DNA of 64,000 nucleotides from DASXAI01 sp963728985 (GTDB taxonomy: Bacteria > Actinomycetota > Acidimicrobiia > Acidimicrobiales > Ilumatobacteraceae): contig CAVSME010000009.1 in assembly GCA_963728985.1 (NCBI GenBank), positions 62,001 through 126,000 of the forward strand, in the 5' to 3' direction. This document shows, piece by piece, positions 36,283-45,428 of this stretch (within the stretch, counting starts at the first letter, position 1; each line of letters begins with the position of its first letter). Under the pieces are notes generated by a model that saw nothing but the letters and a program-made list of their open reading frames with translations, did not search any database and was not told the origin of the DNA. Position numbers and translations under genes: made by a program.

Positions 36283-37022
36283 TGGCCTCGATCACGAAGA
36301 TCGCCGCTGGGAAGTACCGGGCGCGGTACCGCTCCCCCGACGGAGGCAGCCGGTCGCGGACGTTCGCCCGCAAGGTCGACGCCGAGCAGTTCCTCGTCAA
36401 GGTGGAGGGCGAGAAGCTCGTCGGGACCTACGCAGAACCTCGTCTCCGCCGGATGACGTTGGCCGCCTACGGGGCAGAGTGGCTGGAGCGGATGCGGCCC
36501 TCGTGGCGACCGTCGACGTTCAAGGCGGTGGAGATCAGCGTCCGCAAGACGTTGCGCGTCGATCGCCAGCTCGTCACGGCGAAGGGTCGAACCACGCTCG
36601 AGGCTCCGAAGACGGCGTCATCGTTCCGCACCATCCCGCAGGCGGGCTTCGTGGTCGAAGCGCTGGCGGCCCACATCGCCGAGCACGGCACGGGCGAGAA
36701 TGGGCTCGTGTTGCACATGCCCGATGGCCGTCCGGTCGACAGCAACCGGTTCGGCGCCGTCTGGCGGTCAGCGCGGAAGACGGCCGGCGCGCCCGCCGTC
36801 GACTACCACGATTGCCGCCATACGTTCGCGTCGACGTTGCTCAGCCAGGGGGTTTCGGTGAAGGCGGTTGCGGACTGGTTGGGGCACGCCTCACCGGTCG
36901 TCACCCTCGATACGTACGCGCACCTGATGCCGGTCGACGAGGACCGGGCACGGACGGTCATCCAAGCGGCGTTGGCATCATCCGTGTCCAATCTGTGTCA
37001 CGAGGCGGCCGCCCGCCCGTGA
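36282..37022 (+). CDS. Tyrosine recombinase (integrase) with internal deletion
   Basis: A 246-residue integrase; relatives have about 370-400. The arm-binding start ITKIAAGKYRARYR and the beginning of the core-binding domain (RMTLAAYGAEWLERMRPSWR) are present. The sequence then jumps from EISVRKTL straight to RVDRQLVTAKGR, deep in the catalytic domain. Missing are most of the core-binding domain and the first catalytic Arg. The later residues remain: YHDCRHTFAS (H-x2-R), ADWLGHAS and the nucleophile in LDTYAHLMP. It is almost certainly inactive. The frame is intact, so the deletion is in-frame. Confidence 0.85.
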   Translation: MASITKIAAGKYRARYRSPDGGSRSRTFARKVDAEQFLVKVEGEKLVGTYAEPRLRRMTLAAYGAEWLERMRPSWRPSTFKAVEISVRKTLRVDRQLVTAKGRTTLEAPKTASSFRTIPQAGFVVEALAAHIAEHGTGENGLVLHMPDGRPVDSNRFGAVWRSARKTAGAPAVDYHDCRHTFASTLLSQGVSVKAVADWLGHASPVVTLDTYAHLMPVDEDRARTVIQAALASSVSNLCHEAAARP

Positions 37023-37061
37023 TTGCGCTGGTCAGGACCTTGCCAGGTGGCTCTAGACGTC

Positions 37062-37082
37062 TTCAGCTGGAAGACGTGAGCG
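37062..37082 (+). repeat. Right attachment-site repeat (attR)
   Basis: Exact copy of the 21 bp at 34968-34988, 40 bp after the integrase stop. Beyond it the sequence returns to ordinary chromosomal genes (a MetE-like gene ending at 37145). This marks the right edge of the element. Confidence 0.85.
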
Positions 37083-37144
37083 CCCCGGCAGGTCGACGCA
37101 GACCCTCGTGGCCAGTCGACATCCGATTCTCGGGGTGATGCGTC

Positions 37145-38236
37145 TCATATGTGAGACGGAACACGCCGAGAACGCGTCGACAGTCCGCCTAGCCGAGTTC
37201 GGACGCGGACGAGCGCCGCACCTTCGGCCAGGGCCGCCAGCTTGGCGAACGCCTGCGCTCGGGTCAGGAACTTCAGGCCGCAATCGGGCGCCGCCACGAG
37301 GCGCTCCGGCGGGACCACTTCGAGAGCCGCCCGCAGCCGGCCGGCGATGACATCGGGCGGTTCGGCGTCGGGGGTCGACAGGTCGAGCACGCCGAGCACG
37401 ATCGTCTTCGCCGCCACGGGCGCCAGGATGGCCGCATCCAGCCGCGGTTGGGCGAACTCGATGGCCAGCTGGTCGGCGGCGCAGTCGGCCAGCTCGGCGA
37501 GGAACGGGTAGCCGCCGCTCTTGTCGGAGACGTACACGGCGTAGCCGTAGCACGTGTGCAGCACCGTGGTGGCGCCGATGCCGTCGAGGGCACGGTCGAT
37601 CGCCTCGACGGCGAAGTGGCGCGCCGCCTCGGCGTTGGCCTGGAGATAGGGCTCGTCGAGCTGGACCACGTCGATGCCGGCCGCCACCAGATCGCCGAGC
37701 TCGTCCCGGATGGCGTCGGCATAGGCCAGCGCGAGTGACCGCTGGTCGGGATAGTGGTCGTTCTGTGCCAGCTGGCTGAGGGTGAAGGGACCGGGCACCG
37801 TGACCTTCGTGGCCCGGTCGGTGGCAGCTCGCAGGAACTCGGCGGCGGCGAGCTCCACCGGCTCGTGCCGGCTGATCGGGCCGATCACCAAGGGCACCAT
37901 CGATCTCCCGCCGAGCCGGTTGACGCCCTCGCCCAATCGCTCGCGATCGACACCGTCGAGGGCGTTGGCGAAGTGGTTGAAGTAGCTCTCCCGGCGGATC
38001 TCGCCGTCGGTGACGATGTCGATGCCCGCTCGGACCTGGTCGTGAATGGCGAGCAGCGTGGCGGCGTCGAGCGCCTCCTCGAGCTCGTCGGCGGCCACCC
38101 GCCACAGGTCGGTCGCCCGAGTGCGGGGTACGCCCTTCTTCACGAGCAGGTCGTGGTCGATCAACCAGGACGGCTGGGGATAGCTCCCGATGACCGTCGT
38201 AGGGATCAGCGGGAGCGGACGGGCGGTCGCCGGCAC
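37145..38236 (-). CDS. Cobalamin-independent methionine synthase-like methyltransferase
   Basis: A 363-residue protein matching the C-terminal catalytic barrel of MetE (UROD/MetE-like superfamily), without the N-terminal half. TTVIGSYPQPSWL opens the barrel. Zinc ligands appear as His and Cys in LHTCYG, Glu in AIEFAQPRLD and Cys in APDCGLKFL. Stand-alone proteins of this type move methyl groups from various donors to thiols, including methionine synthesis from methylcobalamin-like or other donors. It starts with GTG at 38236. The end lies 62 bp from the element's right edge. Confidence 0.85.
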   Translation of the reverse strand: MPATARPLPLIPTTVIGSYPQPSWLIDHDLLVKKGVPRTRATDLWRVAADELEEALDAATLLAIHDQVRAGIDIVTDGEIRRESYFNHFANALDGVDRERLGEGVNRLGGRSMVPLVIGPISRHEPVELAAAEFLRAATDRATKVTVPGPFTLSQLAQNDHYPDQRSLALAYADAIRDELGDLVAAGIDVVQLDEPYLQANAEAARHFAVEAIDRALDGIGATTVLHTCYGYAVYVSDKSGGYPFLAELADCAADQLAIEFAQPRLDAAILAPVAAKTIVLGVLDLSTPDAEPPDVIAGRLRAALEVVPPERLVAAPDCGLKFLTRAQAFAKLAALAEGAALVRVRTRLGGLSTRSRRVPSHI

Positions 38237-38279
38237 GCCACGACGCTAACAACATCGGCGCGTGCCAGGATGGGTGAGC

Positions 38280-38711
38280 GTGGACGAGTTGCGTGACTTC
38301 TACGAGCGGTACATCGCCGCGTTCAACGCCCGGGACGAGGTTGCCTTCGCCGGCTTCTTCCACCTACCGGTCACGATCTGGCCGCTGCCGTCTCGCAAGG
38401 GCGACGACGGGCGAGCGCCGTTGGTCGTCACCGACATGGCCCACCTCTGGCCGGCGCTGCCGGCGGCATGGACGCGCAGCACCATCGACGAGGTCCGCGT
38501 CGTCGCCGACGACGCCGCGTTCCGACCGCGCGATCACTTCACCGAGGGACGCGATCGCCGGTCGGCGCTGCAGGTCACCGTGACGAGGTGGGCCGGGGAC
38601 GAGCCCTACGAGCAGGTCCACGTCCTCTACCTGCTCGCCCGGCACGACGGGCGGCTGGGGATCACCGCGATGGTGCCCCTCGCCATCGCCGACGGCCCGC
38701 CACCACGGTGA
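38280..38711 (+). CDS. NTF2-like protein
   Basis: A 143-residue protein with an NTF2-like/SnoaL pattern: N-terminal helix ELRDFYERYIAAFNARDEVA, then FAGFFHLPVTIW and a strand-rich half with QVTVTRWAGDEPYEQVHVLY. The GTG at 38280 is nine bases after AGGA. Its stop overlaps the GTG of the HIT gene (GTGA), so the two are co-translated. No active-site residue can be named. Confidence 0.72.
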   Translation: MDELRDFYERYIAAFNARDEVAFAGFFHLPVTIWPLPSRKGDDGRAPLVVTDMAHLWPALPAAWTRSTIDEVRVVADDAAFRPRDHFTEGRDRRSALQVTVTRWAGDEPYEQVHVLYLLARHDGRLGITAMVPLAIADGPPPR

Positions 38712-39193
38712 GCACCGCCGGGTGGCCGGACGACTGGGCGGATCGGAAGGCCGGTGCCGACTGCCCGATCTGCGCCGAGATCGGCGGCGAGGCCGACAGC
38801 GACCACGGCATCTTCGTGACCGCGCTGCCCTCCAGTGAGGTCCGCCTCGCGCGTCGGAGTCGGCTGCCCGGCTACTGCATCGTCAGCTGGCGGCACGGCC
38901 ACGTGGCCGAGCCCACCGAGCTCGACCCGCCGGCGGCCAGCGCGTACTGGGCCGACGTGCTGGCCGTGTGCCGCGCCATCGAGACGGCGTTCCAGCCGGT
39001 CAAGATGAACCTCCTCACGTTGGGCAACTGGGTGCCGCACCTGCACACGCATGTCGTGCCCCGCTATCCCGACGACCCTGCTCCCGGCGGCCCGATCCCC
39101 TGGGCCGAGATGTTCGACGACGGGGCCGACGAGTCGCACGTGGAGCACGAGCGGGCCGCACGGATTCGCTCCGTGCTCCGCTCACCGGGCTGA
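38708..39193 (+). CDS. HIT-family protein
   Basis: A 161-residue histidine-triad protein. These hydrolyse or transfer nucleotides, for example AMP from amidates or diadenosine polyphosphates. The triad is HLHTHVVPR near residue 115, and the N-terminal ADCPICAEIGG supplies the pair of cysteines seen in zinc-binding HIT proteins. It is cytoplasmic and coupled to the upstream NTF2-like gene. Confidence 0.9.
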   Translation: MSTAGWPDDWADRKAGADCPICAEIGGEADSDHGIFVTALPSSEVRLARRSRLPGYCIVSWRHGHVAEPTELDPPAASAYWADVLAVCRAIETAFQPVKMNLLTLGNWVPHLHTHVVPRYPDDPAPGGPIPWAEMFDDGADESHVEHERAARIRSVLRSPG

Positions 39194-39320
39194 CACCCAC
39201 TGCGCCGAGTGACGGCGTTGACGCCGACGGAGTTCACCCGTCAGCACCCACGCGCCGCGTGCTACCTTCCGACCCTTCATCGGGCGGCGGCCAGCGGGTG
39301 GCCAGGGCGGGGGAATCGAC

Positions 39321-42300
39321 ATGCGTTCACGCGTTGCGGCGGTAGTTCTCGGCGTGTTCACGATGATCGTCGGCGTGCTCGCCGTGACCACGGCATCGCC
39401 GACGCCGGTGGCGGCGGCCACACCGACACCGGGCCCGATCCGGTTCGACGAGTTCCCGATCGGCACGCCGCTCAGCACGCAGTACCAGAGCTACGGCGTG
39501 CACTTCAGCACGCTGTTTCCCGCCTTCATCACGACGGACGGTGCGCAGCCCGGCTCACCGGTCGCGTCGGGAACGCCGTTGTACCAAGGCCCGATCGTCG
39601 TACTGATCGTCGACCCAGTGACCGGCCAACCGGCCACGGCAGACGGCTTCAAGATGGACCTCGGGTACATCAACAACCCGAACTCGGTGGAGGTCGCCTA
39701 CTTCGACGCGTTCAGCAACAAGATCGGGGCCATCCGGGCGAACGCGTTCGGCATCAATCCGATCAACGTGCCCGCGCGCGGCGTCAGCCGGATCGACATC
39801 ACGGTCGTTGCTAACGAAGACGCCGGGTACTCGATCGACAACCTGGAGATCAACACCGTCGTCACCGGCATCGCGCCGACGCGCATGATCTCGTTCGGCG
39901 ACTCGTACACGGCGGGCGAGGGCCTGCTCGGCGAGAACGGCCGGCGCTACGACTGTGGCACGGACATGAGCAAGGCCGTGTACTACGAGAACACGACGTA
40001 CGCGGTCTACACCGGCACCCCGCAGGCAGACATGTGCGAGACGACCACCGGCCAGCACCCGCAGCCGGGCGCCGCGCTCGACTGGTGGCAGCGCCCCTAC
40101 AAAACGTACGAGAACCTCTGCCATCGCCACGGCGGCGCGTGGCCCGTCCTGGTCCGCCAGGCCCTCGGCATCCCGGGGTCGCACCAGCAGTTCGTCGCCT
40201 GCTCGGGCGCAGTGACGGCGAACATCGGCTACACGGTCACGCAGAAGCCGTCCTACAAGGATTCGCCCAACGGTGTGGCCGGCGGCGAGCTCCAGAAGAA
40301 GAACGCCCTCGACTTCAGGGGGCCCGCAGCGACCCACGACGACTTCGTGACGATCGGCGTGGGCGGCAATGATGCCGGGTTCGCCGATCTCATCAAGGAA
40401 TGCATCTGGGGCGACGGTGCGTTCTGGGGCCTGTTCAACAGCAACCGCTGCCTCGACGACCCCGACTTCGGCCCCAGCGTCCTGGCCAAGATCAACGAGG
40501 TCGTGTACCCCCGCCTGGTCACCACCTTCGCCGGAGTAGCGCACGACTTCGACGGGGCGACGTTCCTGGCGTACGGCTACCCGAGCGTCGTCGACCCGGA
40601 CACGCCCGCCTGCAAGGGGTTCGACCTCGGCACCAAGACCCTCGACGTCGATGAGCGGCGGTGGGTCAAGGACGAGCTGCTCCCGACCCTCAACCAGGCG
40701 ATCGCCGACGCTGCTGCGGCGACCGGCATGACGTACATGGACATCACCAGCGTCACGGCCGGCAAGACCATCTGCACCGACGGCGAGTTCATCAACGGCA
40801 TCCGGGGTGGTAACGACAAGGTCGTCATCGGCAACGAGTCGTTCCATCTGAACGAGCGTGGGCACGCCGCTGTCGGTCAGTACTTCATGGATCACTACAC
40901 CGACGGCCAGGGGCACCTGACGTTCACGAACCCGACGGCCAACCCCAACCTGCGGCCCGCCTCGCAGCCCATCAGGCTCAACGTCGGGACGGTCAACGTG
41001 TCGCCCGAGGGCGGCTGCGGCGGCTCGTGCGTCCAACCGGCGTGCTCGCCGGCATCGTGCAACCTCGGCGTCCAGCTGTCGGGGTTCGATCCCGACACGG
41101 TGCTGACGGTCAAGATGTACTCGGACCCGGTCACGTTGGGCACCGTCACCACCGACTCGAACGGTGAGGCCACGCTGGACGCGCCCGTCCCGCCCGGGCT
41201 CACCGGCGAACACACCCTCGTGGTGTCGGGTACGTCGCCTGGCGGCGTGCGCCAGCGCGCGTCGTTCCCGATCGACGTGACCGCCGTGGTGCTGCCGGAC
41301 GACGCCGCGCTCACGCCGTTGGTGCCGGCCCGGTTGCTGGACTCCCGCGGCGGCGCCACCACCATCGACGGCGCCCAAGCCGCCGACGGCCGCCGCGACG
41401 CCGGCTCCGTCACCGAAGTCACCGTCGCCGGACGCGGCGGCGTCCCCGCAACCGCATCAGCAGTCGTCCTCAACGTCACCGCCGTGTCCCCCGACGCCGC
41501 CGGCTACCTCACCGTCTACCCCTGCGGCGCCGAACGACCACTCGCCTCCAACGTCAACTACACACCCGGCCAGATCATCCCCAACGCCGTCGTCGCCAAA
41601 GTCGGAGACAACGGCAAGGTCTGCGTCTTCACCCTCGTCGGCAGCGACCTCGTCGTCGACGTCAACGGCTTCGTGCCCGCCGTCGGCTCGCCCGGACCGC
41701 TGGTGCCGGCCCGGTTGCTCGACTCGCGCGCCGGCGCCACCACCATCGACGGCGCCCAAGCCGCCGACGGCCGCCGCGCCGCCGGCTCCGTCACCGAAGT
41801 CACCGTCGCCGGACGCGGCGGCGTCCCCGCAACCGCATCAGCAGTCGTCCTCAACGTCACCGCCGTGTCCCCCGACGCCGCCGGCTACCTCACCGTCTAC
41901 CCCTGCGGCGCCGAACGACCACTCGCCTCCAACGTCAACTACACACCCGGCCAGATCATCCCCAACGCCGTCGTCGCCAAAGTCGGAGACAACGGCAAGG
42001 TCTGCGTCTTCACCCTCGTCGGCAGCGACCTCGTCGTCGACGTCAACGGCTTCGTGCCCGCCGTCGGCTCGCCCGGACCGCTGGTGCCGGCCCGGTTGCT
42101 CGACTCGCGCGCCGGCGCCACCACCATCGACGGCGCCCAAGCCGCCGACGGCCGCCGCGCCGCCGGCTCCGTCACCGAAGTCACCGTCGCCGGACGCGGC
42201 GGCGTCCCCGCAACCGCATCAGCAGTCGTCCTCAACGTCACCGCCGTGTCCCCCGACGCCGCCGGCTACCTCACCGTCTACCCCTGCGGCGCCGAACGAC

Positions 42301-42443
42301 CACTCGCCTCCAACGTCAACTACACACCCGGCCAGATCATCCCCAACGCCGTCGTCGCCAAAGTCGGAGACAACGGCAAGGTCTGCGTCTTCACCCTCGT
42401 CGGCAGCGACCTCGTCGTCGACGTCAACGGCTACGTCCGGTGA
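39321..42443 (+). CDS. Secreted SGNH hydrolase with three C-terminal repeats
   Basis: A 1040-residue exported protein. A signal peptide (about 1-32) is followed by a strand-rich domain (about 38-185) of unknown role. The SGNH/GDSL esterase domain has FGDSYTAGEG (GDS at 193-195), VACSGA, GVGGNDAGF and the Asp/His block region SFHLNERGH. An Ig-like segment leads into three copies of a 127-residue repeat (about 667-1040) starting LVPARLLDSR and containing YLTVYPCGAERPLASNVNY. It probably acts on cell-wall or extracellular esters, with the repeats mediating attachment. The repeats use A-ending codons far more than the rest. Confidence 0.85.
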   Translation: MRSRVAAVVLGVFTMIVGVLAVTTASPTPVAAATPTPGPIRFDEFPIGTPLSTQYQSYGVHFSTLFPAFITTDGAQPGSPVASGTPLYQGPIVVLIVDPVTGQPATADGFKMDLGYINNPNSVEVAYFDAFSNKIGAIRANAFGINPINVPARGVSRIDITVVANEDAGYSIDNLEINTVVTGIAPTRMISFGDSYTAGEGLLGENGRRYDCGTDMSKAVYYENTTYAVYTGTPQADMCETTTGQHPQPGAALDWWQRPYKTYENLCHRHGGAWPVLVRQALGIPGSHQQFVACSGAVTANIGYTVTQKPSYKDSPNGVAGGELQKKNALDFRGPAATHDDFVTIGVGGNDAGFADLIKECIWGDGAFWGLFNSNRCLDDPDFGPSVLAKINEVVYPRLVTTFAGVAHDFDGATFLAYGYPSVVDPDTPACKGFDLGTKTLDVDERRWVKDELLPTLNQAIADAAAATGMTYMDITSVTAGKTICTDGEFINGIRGGNDKVVIGNESFHLNERGHAAVGQYFMDHYTDGQGHLTFTNPTANPNLRPASQPIRLNVGTVNVSPEGGCGGSCVQPACSPASCNLGVQLSGFDPDTVLTVKMYSDPVTLGTVTTDSNGEATLDAPVPPGLTGEHTLVVSGTSPGGVRQRASFPIDVTAVVLPDDAALTPLVPARLLDSRGGATTIDGAQAADGRRDAGSVTEVTVAGRGGVPATASAVVLNVTAVSPDAAGYLTVYPCGAERPLASNVNYTPGQIIPNAVVAKVGDNGKVCVFTLVGSDLVVDVNGFVPAVGSPGPLVPARLLDSRAGATTIDGAQAADGRRAAGSVTEVTVAGRGGVPATASAVVLNVTAVSPDAAGYLTVYPCGAERPLASNVNYTPGQIIPNAVVAKVGDNGKVCVFTLVGSDLVVDVNGFVPAVGSPGPLVPARLLDSRAGATTIDGAQAADGRRAAGSVTEVTVAGRGGVPATASAVVLNVTAVSPDAAGYLTVYPCGAERPLASNVNYTPGQIIPNAVVAKVGDNGKVCVFTLVGSDLVVDVNGYVR
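41321..42440 (+). repeat. Three tandem 381-bp repeats inside the SGNH hydrolase gene
   Basis: Copies start at 41321, 41702 and 42083, a strict 381-bp (127-codon) period. Copies 2 and 3 are identical until the last codons; copy 1 differs from copy 2 only by a handful of bases near its start (for example at GGCGGC versus GCCGGC). Silent positions are identical too, which means very recent duplication or gene conversion. Copy number in the assembly could be wrong for the same reason. Confidence 0.93.
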
Positions 42444-42570
42444 TCGCCATCGATCACTAGAGCGCCCCTCGCAGGGTCACCCGAACGAGTGGTTAAGCTG
42501 CGGGCGCGACCCGACAGGATCATCCGCCGGACCGCGCCCCTGCACAGCTCCCCTAGACAGGTCTCTGGTC

Positions 42571-45321
42571 ATGCCTGATGATCACGCTGGGCGTCGCCTC
42601 CTCGGACGGCGCCTCGAGTGCGAGGCGTTGGATCGGCTGCTGGCGGCGGCACGGGCGGGGCAGAGCCAGGTGCTGGTCCTGCGGGGTGACGCGGGGGTCG
42701 GCAAGACGGCGCTGTTGGACTACGTGCTGGAGCGTTCATCCGGCTGTCGCGTCGCTCGCGCCTCGGGCGTGGAGTCCGAAATGGAGCTGGCGTTCGCCGG
42801 CCTGCATCAGCTCTGCCTGCCGATGCTCGAGCGCATGGACCGCCTGCCGGACCCGCAGCGCGATGCGCTCGCCACAGTGTTCGGCCTGGCCGCCGGGGCG
42901 GCGCCCGACCGTTTCCTCGTCGGTCTGGCCCTCCTCGGGCTCCTGTCGGAGGTCGCCCACGAGCAGCCGCTGGTGTGCCTCGTCGATGACGCCCAATGGC
43001 TCGATCGGGCATCGACGCAGGCGCTCGCCTTCGCCGCCCGCCGGCTCCTCGCCGAGTCGGTGGCGCTGGTGTTCGTGGTGCGGGAGCCCAGCTCGGACGA
43101 GGCCTTGGCGGGCCTCCCCGAGATGGTGGTCGGGGGTCTGAGCGACGGTGACGCCCGCGCGCTGCTCGACGCCGTCGTCCCCGGGCGGCTGGACGATCGC
43201 GTGCGTGACCGGATCCTCGCGGAGACCCGGGGCAACCCGCTCGCCATGCTGGAGTTGCCCCGGGGCTTGACTGCGGCCCAGTTGGCCGGCGGGTTCGGAC
43301 GTCCCGATGCGCAGCCCCTCGCCAGTCGCATCGAGCAGAGCTTCCAGCGTCGTCTCGAGTCGCTCCCGGCGCCGACGCAGACGCTGTTGCTCATCGCGGC
43401 GGCCGAGCCGGTCGGCGACGTGGACCTGCTGACGGGCGCGGCCGGGCGGCTCGGGATCGGAGCGGATGCGGCGACGCCGGCGGAGGCGGCTGGGCTGATC
43501 GAACTGGGGACGCGGGTGCGGTTCCATCATCCACTGGTGCGCGCCGCGGCGTATCGGTCGGCGACGGCGTCGGAGCGGCGCACGGTGCATCGGGCACTGG
43601 CCGACGTCACCGACCCCGAGGCCGAACCGGACCGGCGGGCCTGGCACCGCGCCAACGCCGCGCTGGGACCCGACGAGGAGGTGGCGCTCGAGCTGGAACG
43701 GTCCGCCACCCGGGCGCAGGCACGGGGTGGCGTGGCGGCGGCAGCCGCGTTCCTGGAGCGGGCGACCGAGCTCACGGCCGACCCGGTGCGGCGAGGATTT
43801 CGCGCGCTGGCGGCGGCGCAGGCGCAACTCGATGCAGGTTCGCCTGACGACGCCGCCGCCCTGATCGCCACCGCGGAGCTGTGCCCGCTCGACGAGCTCG
43901 ATCGGGCGAGGCTGATCCGCTTGCGCGCCCAGATCGCGTTCGCCCGCCGGCACGGGAGCGATGCCCCGCCGCTGTTGTTCGAGGCGGCGAGGCGTCTCGA
44001 ACCGCTCGACGCCGCCCTGGCCCGGGAGACGCACCTCGATGCGCTCGGCGCCGCCATCTTCGCCGGTCGCTTCTGCAGGGACCCAGACGTGGTGGAGATG
44101 GCCACGGCGGCACTGGCCGCACCACCTCGGCCCGAGCCGCCTCGCGCCGTCGATCTGCTGCTCGACGCTCTGGCCTGCCGCTTCACCGAGGGCTACGTCG
44201 CGGCGGTCGGGCCCCTCAGGCGGGCGTTGGAGTTCGTCCGGCGCGACGACGACGTCCGTTGGCGCTGGCTGGCGTGTCGCATCGCTTCCGAGCTGTGGGA
44301 CGACGAGACGTGGGAGGAGCTGGCGTCACGGCAGGTCCGCGACACCCGGGAGCGAGGCGCCCTCGCCGTCTTGCCCCTGGCGCTGGTCTATCGCTCGGGC
44401 ACCCACCTGCACGCCGGCGAGCTGGCCGCCGCGTCGGCACTGATCGACGAATCGGACGCCCTCACCAAATCCATCGGTGGCGCCGTCCTCATGTACACCA
44501 AGATCCTCTTGGCCGCCTGGCGGGGCCAGAAGGCCTTGACCCTCGGCCTCCTGGACTTCGGCATCCCGGACGCGGCGGTCCGCGGCGAGGGCCGGGCGCT
44601 CACGTGGGGCGAGTACGCCATCGCCCTCGTGCTCAACGGCCTCGGCGAGTACGAGGCCGCCCTCGCCGCCGCCCAGGCGGCGTGTGAGCACGACGACCTG
44701 GGCCTCGTCGCCTGGCCGCTGATCGAACTGATCGAAGCGGCCACCCGCTGCGGCCGACGCGAACTTGCCGTCACCACGCTCGAACGACTGGTCGAGCGGA
44801 CACAGGCGAGCGGCACGGACTGGGCGCTCGGGATCGAGGCGCGCTCCCGAGCGCTCGTCAGCGACGGCGACGCCGCCGACGGCCTCTACCGCGAGGCCGT
44901 CGAGCGGCTCGGTCGCACTCGCGTCGCCGTCCATCTCGCCCGCGCCCATCTGGTGTACGGCGAATGGCTGCGGCGCGAGAACCGGCGGACGGACGCCCGT
45001 CAGCAACTGCGGGCCGCCCACGATCTGTTCGACCGCTTCGGTGCCGAGGCGTTCGCCGAGCGGGCCCGCCGGGAGCTGCAGGCGACGGGCGAGACGGTGC
45101 GCAAGCGCGCCGTGCCGACCGACGACCTGCTGACCCCGCAGGAGGCGCAGGTGGCGCGCCTCGCCGCCGAGGGCCGCACCAACCCCGAGATCAGTGCCCA
45201 GTTGTTCATCAGCCCGCGGACCGCCGAGTACCACCTCCACAAGGTCTTCACGAAGCTCGACATCAGTTCCCGCCGGCAGCTCCGCTCCGCGCTCGACCTG
45301 CTGGAACGCTCGACCGCCTAG
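42571..45321 (+). CDS. LuxR-family regulator with N-terminal ATPase domain (LAL type)
   Basis: A 916-residue large ATP-binding LuxR regulator. An AAA/STAND ATPase comes first: Walker A VLRGDAGVGKTALL near residue 35 and Walker B LVCLVDDAQWLD near 135. A long helical, TPR-like region fills the middle. The C-terminal HTH reads LTPQEAQVARLAAEGRTNPE and SPRTAEYHLHKVFTKL. Such proteins switch on local catabolic or secondary-metabolism genes on binding a ligand. The genes just downstream (two alpha/beta hydrolases, NmrA-like) are candidate targets. Confidence 0.93.
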   Translation: MPDDHAGRRLLGRRLECEALDRLLAAARAGQSQVLVLRGDAGVGKTALLDYVLERSSGCRVARASGVESEMELAFAGLHQLCLPMLERMDRLPDPQRDALATVFGLAAGAAPDRFLVGLALLGLLSEVAHEQPLVCLVDDAQWLDRASTQALAFAARRLLAESVALVFVVREPSSDEALAGLPEMVVGGLSDGDARALLDAVVPGRLDDRVRDRILAETRGNPLAMLELPRGLTAAQLAGGFGRPDAQPLASRIEQSFQRRLESLPAPTQTLLLIAAAEPVGDVDLLTGAAGRLGIGADAATPAEAAGLIELGTRVRFHHPLVRAAAYRSATASERRTVHRALADVTDPEAEPDRRAWHRANAALGPDEEVALELERSATRAQARGGVAAAAAFLERATELTADPVRRGFRALAAAQAQLDAGSPDDAAALIATAELCPLDELDRARLIRLRAQIAFARRHGSDAPPLLFEAARRLEPLDAALARETHLDALGAAIFAGRFCRDPDVVEMATAALAAPPRPEPPRAVDLLLDALACRFTEGYVAAVGPLRRALEFVRRDDDVRWRWLACRIASELWDDETWEELASRQVRDTRERGALAVLPLALVYRSGTHLHAGELAAASALIDESDALTKSIGGAVLMYTKILLAAWRGQKALTLGLLDFGIPDAAVRGEGRALTWGEYAIALVLNGLGEYEAALAAAQAACEHDDLGLVAWPLIELIEAATRCGRRELAVTTLERLVERTQASGTDWALGIEARSRALVSDGDAADGLYREAVERLGRTRVAVHLARAHLVYGEWLRRENRRTDARQQLRAAHDLFDRFGAEAFAERARRELQATGETVRKRAVPTDDLLTPQEAQVARLAAEGRTNPEISAQLFISPRTAEYHLHKVFTKLDISSRRQLRSALDLLERSTA

Positions 45322-45428
45322 TACCTGGGGCAGGACTAGGGATCCGGCTCGGGACTTCCACGGAAGCGATCGGGTGCGGCGCGGGCGGATGCTCCTCGTG
45401 TGATCTCGTTCGACCGGGGAGCGCACCC

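Larger units (their letters stand above)
34968..37082. mobile_element. Degraded 2.1-kb integrative element at the 3' end of the lyase gene
   Basis: The segment is bounded by a perfect 21-bp direct repeat and carries a tyrosine recombinase next to the right repeat. It also holds a small HTH protein, a tiny membrane peptide and two short disrupted genes. Base composition and coding density differ from the surroundings, with more A/T-rich gaps. The left repeat forms the last codons and stop of the lyase gene, so insertion kept the gene whole. No cargo or replication gene remains. The recombinase lacks its middle part and two small genes are off frame, so the element is probably fixed. Confidence 0.8.
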
